Shown: positions 5,754-12,914 of the stretch, in pieces
Numbering within the stretch: position 1 is the stretch's first letter
Layout: each line of letters starts with the position of its first letter
Source of the DNA: Candidatus Saccharimonadota bacterium
Lineage (GTDB): Bacteria; Patescibacteriota; Saccharimonadia; Saccharimonadales; Saccharimonadaceae
NCBI GenBank assembly: GCA_016282495.1
Contig: JAEEKR010000027.1
Coordinates: forward strand, 1-34,773
Direction of reading: 5' to 3'
Length of the DNA stretch: 34,773 bases
Made by a program: the position numbers and the translations under genes
The notes under the pieces: generated by a model
Database searches by the model: none
Told to the model about the DNA's origin: nothing
What the model saw: the letters and a program-made list of their open reading frames with translations, nothing else

Positions 5754-5780
5754 AAAAAGTGCCCGAATTGGGCACTTTTT
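5754..5780. terminator. Symmetrical bidirectional terminator
   Basis: AAAAAGTGCCC, loop GAATT and GGGCACTTTTT form a perfect 11-bp stem with T-runs on both strands. No plus-strand gene reads into it, so it most likely ends the minus-strand RNA, just upstream of the promoter of the 4922-5692 gene. Confidence 0.85.
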
Positions 5781-5842
5781 ATAACTTCTAGAAGTTATCC
5801 GGTATTTTGAGTAACCTCGCAGTTTTGTTTACTCAAAATATA
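5754..5842 (-). ncRNA. Candidate small RNA, about 88 nt
   Basis: On the minus strand a complete transcription unit is visible with no reading frame. The promoter has TTGACA (5876-5871), a 17-base spacer and TATTAT (5853-5848). The RNA then holds a long hairpin, TTTTGAGTAA/TTACTCAAAA extended by GGTA/TACC (5840-5803), then the perfect palindrome ATAACTTCTAGAAGTTAT (5798-5781), then the terminator hairpin AAAAAGTGCCC/GGGCACTTTTT (5780-5754). No known small RNA family is recognised. The same palindromes could instead be protein-binding sites. Confidence 0.5.
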
Positions 5843-5847
5843 CCTCT

Positions 5848-5876
5848 ATAATATATCACAGAATGCATAATGTCAA
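5848..5876 (-). promoter_or_regulatory. Promoter of the candidate small RNA
   Basis: Minus strand TTGACA (5876-5871), 17-base spacer, TATTAT (5853-5848). A plus-strand TATAAT (5847-5852) with TTGTTT (5825-5830) overlaps it, so the site may fire both ways. Confidence 0.6.
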
Positions 5877-5921
5877 TGCTTTTTCTATACATATTATAAC
5901 ATATTTTTTAGCAAAAACGTA

Positions 5922-5950
5922 TTGACAAAGCAAAAGTAGTATGCTATAAT
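5922..5950 (+). promoter_or_regulatory. Strong promoter of the KGG-motif gene
   Basis: TTGACA (5922-5927), 17-base spacer, TGC and TATAAT (5945-5950). The start would be near 5957, giving a leader of about 66 bases. Confidence 0.85.
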
Positions 5951-6022
5951 GTTTGTAACACTCTAAAAAAGGGTGGTGTTTAGTAATGATTAATAACTGG
6001 TGGGCAGAAAGTGAGTTTCAGA

Positions 6023-6226
6023 ATGGCTGGAACCAAAGCTGGTGGCTTAAAAGCTGCTGCTACCAACAAATCCAAATACGGCAAAGAATTTTATGCTCGT
6101 ATTGGTCAAAAAGGTGGCCGCAATGGTCATACTGGTGGTTTTGCCGCTAACCCTGCTCTTGCTAAGATTGCTGGTGCTAAGGGTGGTCGCATCTCCCGTC
6201 GTGGCCCTGCTAAAAAAGCTGCTTAA
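6023..6226 (+). CDS. Small basic KGG-motif protein
   Basis: A 67-residue, Gly/Ala/Lys-rich, strongly basic protein with two KGG motifs: IGQKGGRNGHTGGFA at about residues 31-45 and AGAKGGRISRRG near the end. The motif is that of the KGG repeat (stress-induced protein family) known from YciG-like proteins, and very similar short proteins occur in phages and lactic acid bacteria. A nucleic-acid-binding or stress role is possible but not shown. I chose ATG 6023; a GTG four codons upstream is possible. The ribosome binding site is weak (AAAGTGAG). An ATG at 5986 with a better site, GGGTGGTG, opens another frame that gives an implausible Trp-rich peptide. The gene is monocistronic with a strong promoter and terminator, so it is probably highly expressed. 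Confidence 0.8.
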   Translation: MAGTKAGGLKAAATNKSKYGKEFYARIGQKGGRNGHTGGFAANPALAKIAGAKGGRISRRGPAKKAA

Positions 6227-6243
6227 TTAGATAAGAATTGAAA

Positions 6244-6270
6244 AATAACCCCGTTTTGGGGTTATTTTTT
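6244..6270 (+). terminator. Intrinsic terminator after the KGG gene
   Basis: AATAACCCC (6244-6252), loop GTTTT and GGGGTTATT (6258-6266), then TTTT. Confidence 0.88.
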
Positions 6271-6298
6271 GATGTATAATGGGGAAAAAGGAGGAGTT

Positions 6299-6643
6299 AT
6301 GAATTTTAATGATTATCAAGTGGCGGCGGCAAAATATGATACTTTTAAGGACATAAAACCGGAGGTAAGCGATCCAGGTGTAATAGAGAAAGTATTGGGT
6401 TTGGCGGGTGAAACTGGAGAGGCGTGCGAAAAGTTTAAAAAGATTTTGCGCGATAAGGGCGGAAAGCTATCTCCAGAGGACAAAAAAGAGGTAGTAAAAG
6501 AACTTGGCGATGTTTTGTGGTATCTAGCGTCAATCTCAAGATGTATGGGAGTGGAGTTTCAAGAGGTGGCAGAGATGAACCTCGATAAACTACAGAGTAG
6601 GTTGGAAAGAAATAAAATTCACGGAGCAGGGGATAATCGCTAG
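6299..6643 (+). CDS. MazG-like nucleotide pyrophosphohydrolase
   Basis: A 114-residue all-alpha protein of the MazG/NTP-PPase superfamily. These enzymes hydrolyse (d)NTPs to the monophosphate and pyrophosphate and clean the nucleotide pool. The magnesium-binding signature is present: GLAGETGEACEKFKK (about 34-48) and, after a spacer, KELGDVLWYLASIS, matching the E-x-x-E...E-x-x-D pattern. It is a single-domain form. The start is at 6299, with AAGGAGGAG just before it and TATAAT at 6275-6280 shortly upstream. Its TAG stop shares the CTAG palindrome with the stop of the converging peptidase gene, leaving no room for a terminator between them. Confidence 0.88.
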   Translation: MNFNDYQVAAAKYDTFKDIKPEVSDPGVIEKVLGLAGETGEACEKFKKILRDKGGKLSPEDKKEVVKELGDVLWYLASISRCMGVEFQEVAEMNLDKLQSRLERNKIHGAGDNR

Positions 6644-7044
6644 AGGTCACAATGGGGACAATGATAGGCTCCGTCTGGGGTTTGATAACGGTTGAGGCCA
6701 CATTTTTTACAGAGAGATTTTTGATGGAGCCAGTTGCGATAGGAGTCTAGTTCTTCTTCGGACAGGGAAGAATCAAACTTTACACCAAATTTTTGACATA
6801 ATTCTTTGGTCTTTTCCCAAGCGGCAACTTCCATTTTGATGCGTTCCACATCTGTTTTAAAGGAAAAATGGCCGAGTTCGGCGTGGGCAAGCTCGTGCAG
6901 GGCGAAAAATTCGAAATTCGGAGTGTTTTCGGGGCCAAAATAGATGGTTTTTGGGGGGCGAAACATGAATTTTTTACCGAAATGGATATGGTAATTTGGG
7001 TATAATTCCTCTAGTTTTTTGAGAAATTTAGTGGGTTTTGGCAT
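6640..7044 (-). CDS. Small zinc metallopeptidase-like protein with C-terminal zinc ribbon
   Basis: A 134-residue protein with a gluzincin core HELAHAELGH (His50, Glu51, His54), the HExxH motif of the ImmA/IrrE and SprT-like groups. It ends in a four-cysteine zinc ribbon: C112-x2-C115 and C129-x2-C132. A catalytic core plus a zinc ribbon suggests a SprT- or ImmA-like protease that acts in the cytoplasm. The target is unknown; ImmA-type proteases usually cleave a repressor. The start overlaps the end of the ROK kinase gene by 17 bases, so the two are one operon, and there is no good ribosome binding site. The stop overlaps the MazG-like stop by four bases. Confidence 0.8.
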   Translation of the reverse strand: MPKPTKFLKKLEELYPNYHIHFGKKFMFRPPKTIYFGPENTPNFEFFALHELAHAELGHFSFKTDVERIKMEVAAWEKTKELCQKFGVKFDSSLSEEELDSYRNWLHQKSLCKKCGLNRYQTPDGAYHCPHCDL

Positions 7045-7813
7045 AGAGATATCCGCCGTGAATTACTGACTCTTTAGGATATTTTGCAGGGACAAGCTTT
7101 GGAAGTTTTTTGAATGATTTTTTAAGTTCTTTCTTCAAAGGCTTTTCGAAATCTTTAAAAAGCATGCCGATTGGACCACCAATAATAATGACTTTTGGAT
7201 TGATATTTTTAATGATACCAGTGAGACCGAGTGACATACGTTTGGCGATATCGAGAAACGCCTCCGCGCCTTTAACATCAGTGGCCTGGCAACCATAAGT
7301 GGCGCCAATGGCGTTAGCGGAAGCGATATCTTCCCATTCTAAGAGTTGGCCGTTGAAAGTGTATTTTTGATGACCAGGCTCAAAAGAAGAGGATTCTGGC
7401 AAGAGTTTGCCATTTTTCGCAATGCCACCGCCGATGCCTGTACTGAAGGTAAGATAGATAGTTTTTTTGTGGTAGCGATGTGCCTCATAAATTGTGGCGA
7501 GATCGGCATCATTGACGAAAAATATGGGGGCGGAGTTGAATAAATTTTTTATTGGATCAAAAAAGCTAAGGTGTTGGTTCTCCCAATTTAGGTTGCCGAG
7601 TTTGAAAGTGGTGCCAGAGATTTTTCCGGGTAGAGCTATGACAATTTTTTCAATGGAATAGGCCTTAAAGTCTTGAAGACCCTGTAGCAAGTCAGAGAGG
7701 AATGTGCTCTGTTTTTTGTTAGTGAAGAATTTGAAACTTTTGATTTTTTGACCGCGTTTGTTAAACACGGCAATGAGAGTTTTTGTACCTCCGATATCGA
7801 TAGCTAGAAACAT
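7028..7813 (-). CDS. ROK-family sugar kinase
   Basis: A 261-residue cytoplasmic protein of the ASKHA fold. The N-terminal phosphate loop AIDIGGTKT (Asp6), the second loop STGIGGGIA, an EPGH motif and a C-terminal VIIIGGPIG adenosine segment are all visible. ROK kinases phosphorylate glucose, N-acetylmannosamine or related sugars. The usual zinc site (H-x9-C-x-C-x4-C after the E-x-GH) is missing: only the EPGH part remains and no cysteines follow where expected. I start at 7813, because TATAAT (7825-7820) lies exactly six bases before this ATG; longer starts would lie upstream of the promoter. The mRNA is then leaderless. It is the first gene of an operon with the peptidase. Confidence 0.88.
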   Translation of the reverse strand: MFLAIDIGGTKTLIAVFNKRGQKIKSFKFFTNKKQSTFLSDLLQGLQDFKAYSIEKIVIALPGKISGTTFKLGNLNWENQHLSFFDPIKNLFNSAPIFFVNDADLATIYEAHRYHKKTIYLTFSTGIGGGIAKNGKLLPESSSFEPGHQKYTFNGQLLEWEDIASANAIGATYGCQATDVKGAEAFLDIAKRMSLGLTGIIKNINPKVIIIGGPIGMLFKDFEKPLKKELKKSFKKLPKLVPAKYPKESVIHGGYLYAKTH

Positions 7814-7819
7814 ATTTTT

Positions 7820-7825
7820 ATTATA
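7820..7825 (-). promoter_or_regulatory. Extended -10 promoter of the ROK kinase (leaderless)
   Basis: Minus strand TGC-TATAAT with the ATG six bases later at 7813. No -35 box is obvious. Confidence 0.75.
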
Positions 7826-7906
7826 GCATCTGCAAGGTAAATAATTGAGTTTTTTAAACCTTTTTGTTATTATTAGAATAATATAAGCATAAACGGGAAC
7901 AAAACA

Positions 7907-9349
7907 ATGGAGGATGGGCAAAATAATAACGACTCGTCGGATGAGGTGAAAGTGCGAGTTGGTGATAACACAGATGACAATATGGCTTCTGATGTGGAAG
8001 ATCTTCAATCAGAAGAAGAGGAGCTAGAAAGGCTTTCGGCTGAAGTGTCATCAGATTTTAATGATAATGCACAAAATGAAACGAAGGATGTTCCAGTAGA
8101 AGAACCTAAAATACTGAATACGACTGTAGATAATTCATATAGCGAAAGAGGCCATGTTTATAAAAATAGGGCTTTTTATGCGTTTAGATATGTTATTATG
8201 CTTCTGACTGGCGGTAGTTTTATTGCATCTCTTATTTCTATTCTTTCGATAACGATTTCTAAGTGGGTAGACAAAGATTTTAGTGTACCTTATTGGGCTG
8301 GACCGTTTTATGCCAATATGGTAACAGTGGTAGTTATTTTGGGGCTTATTCACTTATTTATTTCGCTTACGGTGGGTGCAAATTGGAAACCAGAAGATGG
8401 CGAAAAGAGACGTTACCCAGCTGTATTATCGGTGATTTATAGTGTGGCTTTGGGTGTGTCCGCCATAACATATCTTGTACTATTCTTGGGTACTCTGTTT
8501 GGCTCAATGATAGACCTCAATGATGCCAAAAATAAAGATATACTTGAACAATTTCTGATCAGTTTAACGGCAATTGCCATTCTGAGCTTTGCGCTTGCTT
8601 ACAAGTTAGATCTGTTCAAGAGGATGCAGAAGGCTATTTATGTGCTTGTGATGGGGGCGGTTGCGGTAGCTGGAGTGACATTGTTCATGGTATTTCCAGC
8701 AAAGGAAGTTAGGGAAGCGGTACATGATGATAATGTGGCTAGTGATCTCACGACTATAGAATTGGCAATAGGCGAGTATTATAAAAAAGAAGATAATTTG
8801 CCAGCAGATTTGAACGATCTAACGATCACTTCTGAGAAGAACAATAATAAGCCATATCTTGATAAGGACAATTTGAACTATGGAATAAAAGGATATGAAT
8901 ATACGATAACTAGTAGCGGAAGCGGTGGGCGAAGGTATTATTATTCGTCTCCGCAGTATCAGGTTTGTGCTGAATTCAAAACTAATACAATTGATGATGA
9001 CGATAGGTCTCCGTATTATTCATATGGAAGTTATGGCTACAGATATCATGAAAGTGGAAGATATTGTTTTGATAGAAGTGTGAATGGAAGAAGTGTCATC
9101 TATGATGATTACGACTATTATAATTCTGGTTCTAATAATTATTATAAAGATGAGGATGAGGAAGGGGGAGAAGATGATATCACCGCAAGCATTAGGGATG
9201 CTTTAGACGATTTTAATGCCAGTAGTGATGGTAGTTGTACGGAAGTTGAAATTACCAAGGATGGAGTTAAGTGTTCAGATGACGATAATAACGATGAAGA
9301 CGAATACAATTGGTCGTGGCTTGATGATGATGAAGAAACGAATGAATAG
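7907..9349 (+). CDS. Polytopic membrane protein with a C-terminal pilin-like domain
   Basis: A 480-residue protein. Residues 1-85 are acidic and disordered. Five membrane helices follow at about 93-117, 135-156, 172-199, 213-233 and 243-263. After the last helix comes a stretch that looks like the globular part of a type IV pilin or pseudopilin: DDNVASDLTTIELAIGEYY (about 274-292), LPADLNDL, then GYEYTIT and YQVCAEF with a later CFDRS. The tail (about 385-480) is very rich in Asp, Glu, Tyr, Ser and Asn. CPR genomes have similar proteins with a DUF5671-type membrane part fused to a pilin-like domain; I make that link from memory. A role in a pilus-like or secretion machine at the surface is possible. 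The ribosome binding site is weak (GGGAAC). It is divergent from the ROK kinase. Confidence 0.8.
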   Translation: MEDGQNNNDSSDEVKVRVGDNTDDNMASDVEDLQSEEEELERLSAEVSSDFNDNAQNETKDVPVEEPKILNTTVDNSYSERGHVYKNRAFYAFRYVIMLLTGGSFIASLISILSITISKWVDKDFSVPYWAGPFYANMVTVVVILGLIHLFISLTVGANWKPEDGEKRRYPAVLSVIYSVALGVSAITYLVLFLGTLFGSMIDLNDAKNKDILEQFLISLTAIAILSFALAYKLDLFKRMQKAIYVLVMGAVAVAGVTLFMVFPAKEVREAVHDDNVASDLTTIELAIGEYYKKEDNLPADLNDLTITSEKNNNKPYLDKDNLNYGIKGYEYTITSSGSGGRRYYYSSPQYQVCAEFKTNTIDDDDRSPYYSYGSYGYRYHESGRYCFDRSVNGRSVIYDDYDYYNSGSNNYYKDEDEEGGEDDITASIRDALDDFNASSDGSCTEVEITKDGVKCSDDDNNDEDEYNWSWLDDDEETNE

Positions 9350-9368
9350 ATTATAAAAACCAAACCTG

Positions 9369-9402
9369 GATGGGTAGCTTCTGCTACCCATCTTTACTTT
9401 TT
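9369..9402 (+). terminator. Intrinsic terminator after the pilin-like membrane protein
   Basis: GATGGGTAGC (9369-9378), loop TTCT and GCTACCCATC (9383-9392) form a perfect 10-bp stem, followed by TTTACTTTTT. Confidence 0.9.
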
Positions 9403-9415
9403 CGCTTATTTTTGG

Positions 9416-9473
9416 TAGAATTAAGGGATATTGGGCCCGTTCAAAAGGGTAGAGGGGTGCTTTTTTGAACGGG
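9416..9473 (+). promoter_or_regulatory. rpsA promoter and leader hairpin
   Basis: TGG-TAGAAT (-10 at 9416-9421) would start a leader at about 9428. It contains CCCGTTCAAAA (9436-9446) paired with TTTTGAACGGG (9463-9473), extended by three G-U/G-C pairs, with a purine-rich loop GGGTAGAGGGGTGC. The loop resembles a Shine-Dalgarno decoy. S1 genes are often autoregulated through leader structures; that this hairpin does so is inference. Confidence 0.55.
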
Positions 9474-9496
9474 TCTAAGGAAGGAAAAATAATATA

Positions 9497-10582
9497 ATGG
9501 CTAAAGATGCCAAAAAAATAACAATGGATGAATTGTTGGAAGCTTCCAGCGATTCTGTTAAAAAAGCGATTGCTGGGGATACTGTACAGGGTACGGTGTT
9601 GTCAGTAAAAAAACACGAAATCTTAATTGATCTTGGAGCACAAGGTGTTGGCCTAGTTCCTCGTCGTGAGGCTTCGTTTGCAAAAAATCTAAAGGTCGGG
9701 GATGAGGTTTCTGCATCAGTAATCGATCCAGAGATGGATGATGGCTATGTGCTACTATCTCTACGCAAAGCAGTCAAGGATAAAGGCTGGGACGAAATTC
9801 AAGCCAAACTTGATAACGCCGAGATTGTCAGCGTGGTACCATTCGATGCTAACAGAGGTGGTTTATTGGTAGAATACGAAGGTATTCGTGGGTTCCTACC
9901 TGTTTCACAACTTTCTGCAGAGCATTATCCAAGAGTTGGTTCTGCCGACAAAGACGAGATTTTGCAAAGATTGAACTCCCTAGTTGGAAAATCTATCAAA
10001 GTTCGTATTCTTGACGCAATCAAGAAAGAAAACAAGCTTATCTTCTCTGAGAAGGAAGCTGTTAAAGATGGTCTTGCTGCTAGATTCGCCGAACTCAACA
10101 TCGGTGACACCGTAAAAGGTGTAGTTACTGGCGTAGTAGACTTTGGTGTATTCGTAAACGTAGACGGTATCGAAGGTTTGATCCACATTTCCGAGATTTC
10201 TTGGGAACGTGTAAATAGCCCATCTGATTACGTTAAGGTTGGCGATACGATCGAGGCCAAGATTATCGCTATCGACAAAGAACGCTTGTCTCTTTCGATG
10301 AAGCAACTCGTGGAAGATCCATGGCTATCAGAGGTAGAAAATCTTAAGAAAGGTTCAAAAGTTGAGGGAACGATTACTCGTATTACTCCATTTGGTGCTT
10401 TTGTGCAGATTTCTCCAGCTGTTGAAGCTTTGATGCACGTATCTGAGCTTGGCGAAGGTAGCGATGTTGATCCAGAGAAAGTGTTTACCTTGAACGAACG
10501 CAAAGAGTTTAAGGTGCTCGACATCGACAAAGAAGGTCGCAAGATTTCTCTATCTATCGTTGATAAAAAAGCTAAGAAATAA
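9497..10582 (+). CDS. rpsA: Ribosomal protein S1 (four S1 domains)
   Basis: A 361-residue protein with four S1/OB RNA-binding repeats: about 28-96 (GDTVQGTVLSVKKHEILIDLG), 108-180 (IRGFLPVSQLS), 197-268 (GVVDFGVFVNVDGIEGLIHISEISW) and 285-356 (ITPFGAFVQISPAVEALMHVSEL). E. coli S1 has six domains; a four-domain form is usual in Firmicutes and CPR bacteria. It helps the 30S subunit bind mRNA. Given how many genes here look leaderless or have weak ribosome binding sites, its exact role is of interest. AAGGAAGG precedes the ATG. The gene is monocistronic, with its own promoter, leader hairpin and terminator. Confidence 0.94.
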   Translation: MAKDAKKITMDELLEASSDSVKKAIAGDTVQGTVLSVKKHEILIDLGAQGVGLVPRREASFAKNLKVGDEVSASVIDPEMDDGYVLLSLRKAVKDKGWDEIQAKLDNAEIVSVVPFDANRGGLLVEYEGIRGFLPVSQLSAEHYPRVGSADKDEILQRLNSLVGKSIKVRILDAIKKENKLIFSEKEAVKDGLAARFAELNIGDTVKGVVTGVVDFGVFVNVDGIEGLIHISEISWERVNSPSDYVKVGDTIEAKIIAIDKERLSLSMKQLVEDPWLSEVENLKKGSKVEGTITRITPFGAFVQISPAVEALMHVSELGEGSDVDPEKVFTLNERKEFKVLDIDKEGRKISLSIVDKKAKK

Positions 10583-10592
10583 GCTTTAAACA

Positions 10593-10620
10593 AAAAACGG
10601 CCTTTAGGGGCCGTTTTTTT
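10593..10620 (+). terminator. Intrinsic terminator of rpsA
   Basis: AAAAACGGCC (10593-10602), loop TTTAGG and GGCCGTTTTT (10609-10618), continuing in T's. Confidence 0.92.
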
Positions 10621-10628
10621 GGTGGGTG

Positions 10629-10634
10629 TATAAT
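10629..10634 (+). promoter_or_regulatory. -10 promoter of the DUF1653 gene (leaderless)
   Basis: TATAAT with the ATG exactly six bases later (10641). No ribosome binding site is present. Confidence 0.7.
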
Positions 10635-10640
10635 TGGGGT

Positions 10641-10889
10641 ATGGAAGATAAAAGATTTAAAAAGCACGGGGTTTATAGGCATTTTAAGGGCGGAATGTAT
10701 ATTCTTGAAGATGTGGCGTTTCATAGTGAGACAGAAGAGAAAATGGTAGTCTACCGAGCGCTTTATGGTGAGGGGAAGGTGTGGTGTCGGCCTTATTATA
10801 TGTTTTTTGCGGAGGTTGACCATGAAAAATACCCTGAAGTAAAGCAAAAATATCGGTTTGAGCTGATAGATCTAGAGGATAAGACGTAA
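10641..10889 (+). CDS. DUF1653 domain protein
   Basis: An 82-residue protein that is almost entirely one DUF1653 domain. The hallmark pattern is clear: GVYRHFKGGMYILEDVAFHSET (start of the domain), then VVYRALYGEGKVWCRPYYMFFAEV with the conserved R-P-x-x-M-F, and a C-terminal YRFELI. The family is widespread, short and without a firm function; a small beta-barrel is expected. An in-frame GTG at 10626 overlaps the promoter and is rejected; the ATG six bases after TATAAT is the likely leaderless start. It lies alone between the rpsA terminator and tRNA-Asn. Confidence 0.88.
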   Translation: MEDKRFKKHGVYRHFKGGMYILEDVAFHSETEEKMVVYRALYGEGKVWCRPYYMFFAEVDHEKYPEVKQKYRFELIDLEDKT

Positions 10890-10919
10890 GAATTCTCTTT
10901 ATTTGTGAAATTTTTGTGA

Positions 10920-10925
10920 TATAAT
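10920..10925 (+). promoter_or_regulatory. Extended -10 promoter of tRNA-Asn
   Basis: TGA-TATAAT, about ten bases before the mature 5' end of the tRNA. Confidence 0.65.
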
Positions 10926-10935
10926 TAGAGAACAA

Positions 10936-11010
10936 TCCCGGGTAGCTCAATGGTGGAGCAAGAAGCTGTTAACTTCGAGGTTGCCGGTTCGAGCCCGGCC
11001 CCGGGAGCCA
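10936..11010 (+). tRNA. tRNA-Asn (anticodon GUU)
   Basis: 75 bases: acceptor stem TCCCGGG/CCCGGGA, D arm, anticodon stem GAAG/CTTC with loop CTGTTAA (GTT at 10968-10970), T arm with GGTTCGAGCCC, discriminator G and encoded CCA (11008-11010). Confidence 0.96.
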
Positions 11011-11017
11011 GAGAAAT

Positions 11018-11037
11018 GGCCTTTGAGGGCCTTTTTT
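11018..11037 (+). terminator. Terminator of tRNA-Asn
   Basis: A short stem, GGCC (11018-11021) with GGCC (11028-11031), loop TTTGAG, followed by six T's. It is weak by stem length but well placed. Confidence 0.65.
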
Positions 11038-11038
11038 G

Positions 11039-11068
11039 TTGGCACATTAGGGGAAAATGTGGTAAAAT
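11039..11068 (+). promoter_or_regulatory. infB promoter
   Basis: TTGGCA (11039-11044), 18-base spacer, TGG and TAAAAT (11063-11068). The leader is about 40 bases and includes AAAGGAG before the start. Confidence 0.6.
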
Positions 11069-11115
11069 AGGAGGAACTTGTTTTTTTGATATTATTTTTA
11101 ACAGAAAGGAGCAAA

Positions 11116-12885
11116 ATGGAAGAAAAAACGATACAGCTTGCTGGTTCTATCACTGTTGATGAACTTTCCAAAGCATTGGGCCTTTCTGTAACTGAATTAA
11201 TCGGCACACTCTTTAAAAATGGAATTGTGGCTACGATTAATCAGAGATTAGATTTTGAAACCGCTTCAATCATTATCGACGAGCTTGGTCTTAAAAATGT
11301 GAAGTTAGAGCGCAAGAATACCGCTACTAAAACTACAGAAGGATTCAGACACGAGTTGTCTGATAAAGCCATCTCTCGTCCACCAGTGGTGGCAGTGATG
11401 GGCCATGTTGACCATGGTAAAACTACGCTTCTTGATACACTTCTCCATAAGAAAACCGTAGAAGGTGAGGCTGGTGGCATTACACAGCATATTTCGGCTT
11501 ATCAGCTTGAGCATAATGATCGCATGATCACCTTTCTTGATACCCCTGGGCATGAGGCTTTTGCGGCGATTCGTCAGCACGGTGCAATGCTTACCGACAT
11601 CGTAGTAATTGTGGTGGCGGCAGATGATGGCGTAAAACCACAGACCGTAGAAGCTATTAAGTTTGCTCAGAGCGCGAATGCTAAGATTATTGTGGCAATT
11701 AACAAGATCGACCGCGAAGGGGCAGATATCCCAAGAACGATGGCAGATTTGGCCCAACATGGCCTTCAGCCAGAAGAATGGGGCGGCGATATTGTGATGG
11801 TGCCAATTTCGGCTAAAAGAGGTGATAACCTCGAAAAATTACTTGATATGATATTGCTCACGGCTGATATCGAGGAGCTCAAAGCCGATATAGATATCCC
11901 AGCAGAAGGATTGGTGATTGAATCTCATATGGAAGTGGGGAAGGGTTCGGTCGTAAATCTTTTGGTGACTGGCGGCGAACTAAAAACCGGTGACTTTATC
12001 GTAGCTGGTTCTAGTTTTGGTAAAATCCGCACGATGTTGGATTTTAGAGGTAAACCAAAGGGTAAAGCTACTCCATCTACCCCTGTTACGGTCACTGGCT
12101 TTAAGGAACTTCCAAACTTTGGCGATCGATTTGTAGAGGTCAAAGATGAGAAAACAGCTCGCAAAATGGCACTTCTTAATGCTCAAAATCAAGCCAATGA
12201 GCTTGCTTCGGCCAATGTCACCTCTAATGACCTTCTTAGAATGATGAATACAGTTGATAATACTAAGATGTTTAATGTGATTATTAAAGGCGACGTGCTT
12301 GGTTCAGTAACGAGCGTAGTAGATTCTCTTAAGATGATTGATACTAAGGGAGAAGTTACGCTTAATATTGTGGCGACTGGCGTAGGCGATGTAACAGAGA
12401 ACGATGTTTATATGGCAGTGGGTGAGAACACTGTGATTTATGGTTTTAATGTGACAGTGCCAACGAACATCTCTAAGATGGCGGCAAGGGATGGAGTCTC
12501 GATTCGTACTTATAAAGTGATTTATGAGCTCCTTGATGACGCAAAACATTCTATGGAAGATTTGCTTGACGCAGAGGTAGTAGAGGAAGATATGGGCGAA
12601 ATGAAGATAATGGGCGTGTTTAGAACAGAGAAGAGTTCGATTATTGCTGGTGGTGAAGTTTTGAAAGGCAAAGTTGAAGCCAAGATGCTTGGGCGCGTGG
12701 TGCGTGACAAGCAATATATCGGCGAAGTTGAAGTTGAAAGTGTCCAAAAAGAAAAGATTGATGTAAAAGAGCTGGTTGAAGGCGAAATTGGTGGTTTGGC
12801 CCTTAAAACTACCAAGAAAATTACGATGGAAATCGGAGATAGAATTAAATTCTTTGTGAGAGAATTGAAAAAGAAAACGCTTTAA
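11116..12885 (+). CDS. infB: Translation initiation factor IF-2 (short form)
   Basis: A 589-residue GTPase that brings formyl-Met-tRNA to the 30S subunit and promotes subunit joining. The start is the ATG after AAAGGAG; an upstream ATG in frame has no binding site. Residues 1-80 are a minimal IF2_N region, without the several-hundred-residue extension of E. coli IF-2. GTPase motifs are G1 GHVDHGKT (96-103), G2 GGITQH, G3 DTPGHEAF, G4 NKID and G5 SAK. Domain II (LVIESHMEVGKGSVVNLLV), domain III and the C2 domain that binds formyl-Met-tRNA follow. With fmt and def nearby, it shows a formyl-methionine start pathway. Confidence 0.96.
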   Translation: MEEKTIQLAGSITVDELSKALGLSVTELIGTLFKNGIVATINQRLDFETASIIIDELGLKNVKLERKNTATKTTEGFRHELSDKAISRPPVVAVMGHVDHGKTTLLDTLLHKKTVEGEAGGITQHISAYQLEHNDRMITFLDTPGHEAFAAIRQHGAMLTDIVVIVVAADDGVKPQTVEAIKFAQSANAKIIVAINKIDREGADIPRTMADLAQHGLQPEEWGGDIVMVPISAKRGDNLEKLLDMILLTADIEELKADIDIPAEGLVIESHMEVGKGSVVNLLVTGGELKTGDFIVAGSSFGKIRTMLDFRGKPKGKATPSTPVTVTGFKELPNFGDRFVEVKDEKTARKMALLNAQNQANELASANVTSNDLLRMMNTVDNTKMFNVIIKGDVLGSVTSVVDSLKMIDTKGEVTLNIVATGVGDVTENDVYMAVGENTVIYGFNVTVPTNISKMAARDGVSIRTYKVIYELLDDAKHSMEDLLDAEVVEEDMGEMKIMGVFRTEKSSIIAGGEVLKGKVEAKMLGRVVRDKQYIGEVEVESVQKEKIDVKELVEGEIGGLALKTTKKITMEIGDRIKFFVRELKKKTL

Positions 12886-12914
12886 GTTAAAATAAAGAAA
12901 AATGGGAGGTAAAA

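Noticed and set aside
5986-6150. A Trp-rich frame that starts at ATG 5986 before the KGG gene
   Set aside because: It overlaps the KGG frame, which has clear family motifs; the alternative peptide is implausible.
6755-6800. Reading the peptidase zinc ribbon as a separate gene
   Set aside because: It is in frame with the HExxH domain and no internal start with a binding site is present.
7814-8008. A 65-residue N-terminal extension of the ROK kinase
   Set aside because: It lies upstream of the TATAAT box and would overlap the divergent gene; the kinase fold starts at the ATG at 7813.
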